A DNA stretch of 7,817 nucleotides from Candidatus Zambryskibacteria bacterium RIFCSPLOWO2_02_FULL_39_14 (lineage in GTDB: Bacteria > Patescibacteriota > Minisyncoccia > Phycocordibacterales > Zambryskibacteraceae): NCBI GenBank assembly GCA_001824135.1, contig MHWM01000004.1:1-7817 (forward strand), written 5' to 3'. The notes under the pieces are model-generated. The model did no database searches. It saw only the letters and a program-made list of their open reading frames with translations, and had not been told where the DNA came from. Shown piece by piece: positions 4,924-7,817 of the stretch. Within the stretch, counting starts at the first letter, position 1, and every line of letters begins with the position of its first letter. The position numbers and the translations under genes are program-made.

Positions 4924-7377
4924 ATGGCATACGTAGCAGCCGATTGGACAGTAGATAGACAAACGGGGAATATCCGTTACATAGGTGATGACCACAATGA
5001 GGCAGCGCCTTCATACGCAACCGTAATCGAAGCTCACAGGGCTTGGCAAGCACTTGCCGATAACGCTTCTTCTACAGGATCCGATGACGAGCTCGACATC
5101 ACCGACAACACTCCATCTGATCGTTCAACCGACAACATCGTCACTTTGAACGCACCGTATAATATTGACGATGCTTCTTCTGAACACTTGTATGACGGTT
5201 CTATTATCCAAAATGGTGGTGCTGATATTTATGACGGTTTCGTAAACTTCGGTAACGCAACAGTTCAGATTCAGGTCCTCCAAAACGGCGCTATTCTTGC
5301 AGACGACTGGTGGAACAAAAGTACACCCACAGCATTACCACAACACTCAGGCGGCAATGGTGCTGCAACACTAACTGACGCTGGCGAAACTTATACCACG
5401 AATGAGTGGGTGGGATATACGATTTACAACACCTCAGACGGTTCGCAAGGTCTTATAACTGAGAACACAGACACAACTGTGACTGCGATTCTCTACGGTG
5501 GTACAGACAACGCCTGGGACACAAATGATAACTATGTTTTTGGCGCTCCACTCAACGCAAACTCTGCGGCTGGTATCTCACACCGGTTCATGTTGAAGAC
5601 CCGAAGCGATGGCGCTGATATCGATGGACGTAGAGTGATTGGTTTGTCACGACGATTTGGTAACACATACTCAGAGTTCAAGGTCAACGGTACAGCGCGA
5701 GGTAACAACGTGTTCGCCCTCTCAGACGCGTCAGACCTCAACAACCAGACTTCGCCAACAGATGTTGCAGCATGGGATCAATTTGCAAACGACAATGTAG
5801 GGTTCGACAATTCACAAGACATTGACCTCGAAGGCACGCCCGAAGAATACTACTCACGTTGGGACATTGGAGGAGGAGCTACTCCCACCTCACCCACCAT
5901 TAACAACCTCTATGAGTGGGCTAAGTGGATCACTACACAGAGTACAGCACTTACTATGTACGGTGTTTCTGGTGAAGTATTCCGAGGCATTACTCATCAA
6001 ATCCCGTATGACACGGAATCAGGAGTCCTTGATGAGTCTAGCTATCTTGTGTGGGGTACAAACATAGCTTTTGACGCTGCGTCAACAACTGCAGGTACCG
6101 TAGGCGCGTTTTATACATTCTCAGGCTCAGGGGCGGTGGGGCAACTTCTTGCTATTGATGACGACACAGGTTCAGGTAATGTAATATTTGCCATTGAGTC
6201 AGGAACTGTCGCGGACGACAATGTTGCTAGTCGAGTAGACGGCACTGCTGACGATGGATTTACCGTATTTGGTACGCCAAGTGACCTTGCAGCCGCTGGA
6301 GGTGTTGGTGTGATTCTTGCTGACGACCCAACCGACAATATAGTGTGGATTCAGATACTCAAGGGTAGTGCTCCAGTAGACAACCTCAAATTGTGGGAAG
6401 CCACAACAGCCGGTGTGTATGATAACGATGCAGGAAATAGCGCCGTACAAAATGGTACATTAACCGACCGTCAGCCACTACTTACGAAGCCGTTCTTGGG
6501 AGCCTCAACCGGTTCTTCAATCATCGGTGGATACGGAATCGGTATTGCTTCAGAAGATCTTACCGCGTCAGACATCCTCTTTGACCTAGGCAATAACCAG
6601 ATTACTCCACCAAACAACGTGACCGTTACTATTGGTGGGTTAATAACTAACGAGGACTACGTAACCGTTAATCAAAGAGGTTGGCGATTTGCCTATGACG
6701 GTGAGTCAGGTGGTACTTTTGCTGTAGGGAATACAATAACGTTTACTGTTAATAATACCGGTACTGCGACTATCGCCGAGGTCGTAGATCAGGGAACAAC
6801 AGGGTACATTATTTGCAGCGAGCTTAGCAGTACTGAACAACCAGCAAACGACTCGCAAATTCAAGTTGGTGCAGGAGTACTTGCATTTGTAAACGGCTCA
6901 TCTGCCTCAGACATCAACAAACGACAACTTACAATCGCAACAGCCGCATTAAGTGCCGCCAACATTACCTCAGTAGAAGTCAATGTGACAATCCCTTCAG
7001 ATACTCCGTCTTCAGGAATTGTGCGCGTACAAGATGATAGTGGCTTCTATAGAAGGCTTGTGTATGATTCATACACTGGTGCTACGTTCACCATCAACCC
7101 AACTACTACTGAATCGTATGACGCAACTACGGCTACCGATGCTGACTTCAACTCAGTAGGTGCCGCAATAGGAAACAACGTATACATTGGGTACCTTGAC
7201 AATCTTGCTACCGCTGATCAAGATACAAGAGAGTTCACCACCGTTTTCTCAGCAAACCGAAACCTATTCGTACGAGTACGAGACGGGGGTGGGACGCCAA
7301 TTAAGACATTCGAAACTACAGTGACAATGAGTACAAGCGGTGGTTCAGCTACAGCAATTCGCACCACAGATCTTTAA
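4924..7377 (+). CDS. Large phage virion/tail-like structural protein
   Basis: An 817-residue, Asp/Thr/Asn/Gly-rich beta protein with no signal peptide or membrane segment. The N-terminus (WTVDRQTGNIRYIGDDH, then YATVIEAHRAWQALADNAS, DDELDITDNTPSDRSTDNIV and EHLYDGSIIQNGG) and the block SAAGISHRFMLKTRSDGADIDGRRVIG to GNNVFALSDASDLNNQTSP, NNLYEWAKWITTQ and GVSGEVFRGITHQI resemble structural proteins of marine tailed phages as I remember them; no search was possible. Residues about 144-207 (AATLTDAGETYTTNEWVGYTIYN onward) look like an extra beta module inserted between ILADDWW and the GISHRFMLK block. The second half has Ig-like repeats and ends in VTMSTSGGSATAIRTTDL. Base composition looks more GC-rich and codon use smoother than the adjacent four-helix-bundle gene. 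Roles could be a virion remnant, a domesticated surface fibre, or part of a contractile particle. The frame is certain, the phage link probable, the function unknown. Confidence 0.78.
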   Translation: MAYVAADWTVDRQTGNIRYIGDDHNEAAPSYATVIEAHRAWQALADNASSTGSDDELDITDNTPSDRSTDNIVTLNAPYNIDDASSEHLYDGSIIQNGGADIYDGFVNFGNATVQIQVLQNGAILADDWWNKSTPTALPQHSGGNGAATLTDAGETYTTNEWVGYTIYNTSDGSQGLITENTDTTVTAILYGGTDNAWDTNDNYVFGAPLNANSAAGISHRFMLKTRSDGADIDGRRVIGLSRRFGNTYSEFKVNGTARGNNVFALSDASDLNNQTSPTDVAAWDQFANDNVGFDNSQDIDLEGTPEEYYSRWDIGGGATPTSPTINNLYEWAKWITTQSTALTMYGVSGEVFRGITHQIPYDTESGVLDESSYLVWGTNIAFDAASTTAGTVGAFYTFSGSGAVGQLLAIDDDTGSGNVIFAIESGTVADDNVASRVDGTADDGFTVFGTPSDLAAAGGVGVILADDPTDNIVWIQILKGSAPVDNLKLWEATTAGVYDNDAGNSAVQNGTLTDRQPLLTKPFLGASTGSSIIGGYGIGIASEDLTASDILFDLGNNQITPPNNVTVTIGGLITNEDYVTVNQRGWRFAYDGESGGTFAVGNTITFTVNNTGTATIAEVVDQGTTGYIICSELSSTEQPANDSQIQVGAGVLAFVNGSSASDINKRQLTIATAALSAANITSVEVNVTIPSDTPSSGIVRVQDDSGFYRRLVYDSYTGATFTINPTTTESYDATTATDADFNSVGAAIGNNVYIGYLDNLATADQDTREFTTVFSANRNLFVRVRDGGGTPIKTFETTVTMSTSGGSATAIRTTDL

Positions 7378-7399
7378 TTTGATAGGAAAAAAGCGAGTA

Positions 7400-7419
7400 T
7401 ATACCATTTCAGGTATACT
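7400..7419 (+). promoter_or_regulatory. Candidate -10 with overlapping inverted repeat before the FG-GAP gene
   Basis: TATACT (7414-7419) lies just 13 bases upstream of the ATG at 7433, so a transcript starting about 7 bases downstream of it would have a leader of only a few bases and no Shine-Dalgarno. The inverted repeat TATACC (7400-7405) / GGTATA (7412-7417) overlaps this -10 and could bind a regulator or be chance. No good -35 is seen at the normal distance. No terminator is seen after the 817-residue gene. Confidence 0.35.
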
Positions 7420-7432
7420 AATAAGAATAGAC

Positions 7433-7817
7433 ATGAACACATCAACTTATAAATCGCTTTATAAATCACTCACACTACTCTCATTGCTCGCTTTTTTCGT
7501 TGCCCCAATCGGAGTATCGGCGGCAGTGTATGGAATGCCGGTGACGATAAACCACCCTGCGCCGAGAATAGGAGAATCTTTTGGTATATCTGTATCAATA
7601 TCCAACAATAATGTGTTGATTGGTATACGTAATACTAGCTATGCCTCCCTCTTTGATGCCACAACAGGTGCATTACTTCAAACCTTCAACAGTCCTACTG
7701 GAGGAGGTGAGCTATTCGGCTCTTCTGTATCCATAGATGACGACAAGGTATTGATTGGTGCATATGTCGATGATACTGGAGCCACCGACACCGGCTCTGC
7801 CTACCTCTTTGACGCGA
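7433..7817 (+). CDS. Secreted FG-GAP repeat protein, N-terminal part (3' end outside window)
   Basis: The frame starts at ATG 7433 and is open to the last base (128 codons visible). MNTSTYKSLYKSLTLLSLLAFFVAPIGVSAA is a clear Sec signal peptide: a lysine-containing n-region, a Leu/Phe-rich core and cleavage after VSA, near residues 28-30. The mature part shows repeats of the FG-GAP type: GESFGISVSISNNNVLIGIRNTSYASLFDATTGALLQTFNSP, then GELFGSSVSIDDDKVLIGAYVDDTGATDTGSAYLFDA. The period is about 55 residues with the marks FGxSVSI, VLIG and LFDATTG. Such repeats form integrin-like beta-propeller blades; bacterial examples are large exported proteins thought to bind partners or surfaces. Several more repeats are expected beyond the window. 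It follows the 817-residue gene by 55 bases in the same direction, with its own candidate -10. Family confident; ligand unknown. Confidence 0.9.
   Translation, partial: MNTSTYKSLYKSLTLLSLLAFFVAPIGVSAAVYGMPVTINHPAPRIGESFGISVSISNNNVLIGIRNTSYASLFDATTGALLQTFNSPTGGGELFGSSVSIDDDKVLIGAYVDDTGATDTGSAYLFDA

Overview
The window looks like a chromosomal stretch from an uncultivated Candidate Phyla Radiation bacterium (Patescibacteria, perhaps Parcubacteria-like). This is an inference. It rests on the mix of a cohesin / Ig-like / single-TM surface protein, a dockerin protein, a 23S-rRNA-intervening-sequence-type four-helix-bundle gene in AT-rich repeats, several perfect palindromic elements (two of them inside genes), and weak or absent Shine-Dalgarno sites. 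No rRNA, tRNA or marker gene fixes the taxonomy.

Layout. Positions 2-736 (+) hold the C-terminal part of a GT4-type glycosyltransferase cut by the window edge. Converging on it from the minus strand is a two-gene unit. The promoter-proximal gene (3388 to 1799) encodes a secreted multidomain protein ending in a canonical dockerin. Six bases later comes a gene (1792 to 749) for a secreted, C-terminally membrane-anchored protein with a cohesin domain. Together they read as a receptor and ligand pair for cell-surface assembly, and are the most interesting functional unit here. The cohesin gene carries an in-frame palindromic insert, and its signal-peptide region seems built from dispersed-repeat DNA.

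Divergent from this pair (3571-4401, +) is a gene with a twin-arginine signal and a C-terminal domain resembling phage-type structural proteins. Its first ~160 bases are a 66-base tandem repeat followed by a perfect hairpin, so the true start is uncertain. Next is a four-helix-bundle gene (4428-4802) bounded by short AT-rich inverted repeats. After it comes an 817-residue protein (4924-7377), without a signal peptide, resembling phage virion or tail proteins. The window ends inside a secreted FG-GAP-repeat protein (from 7433).

Overall the region looks like an envelope or surface-protein island: sugar transfer, cohesin-dockerin docking, a Tat-exported protein, an FG-GAP adhesin-like protein and phage-structural-like proteins. 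At least three families of small repeats are present: palindromes with the core AAGGGTTCCCC, AT-rich repeats around the four-helix-bundle gene, and a 66-base tandem repeat. Some of them contribute coding sequence.
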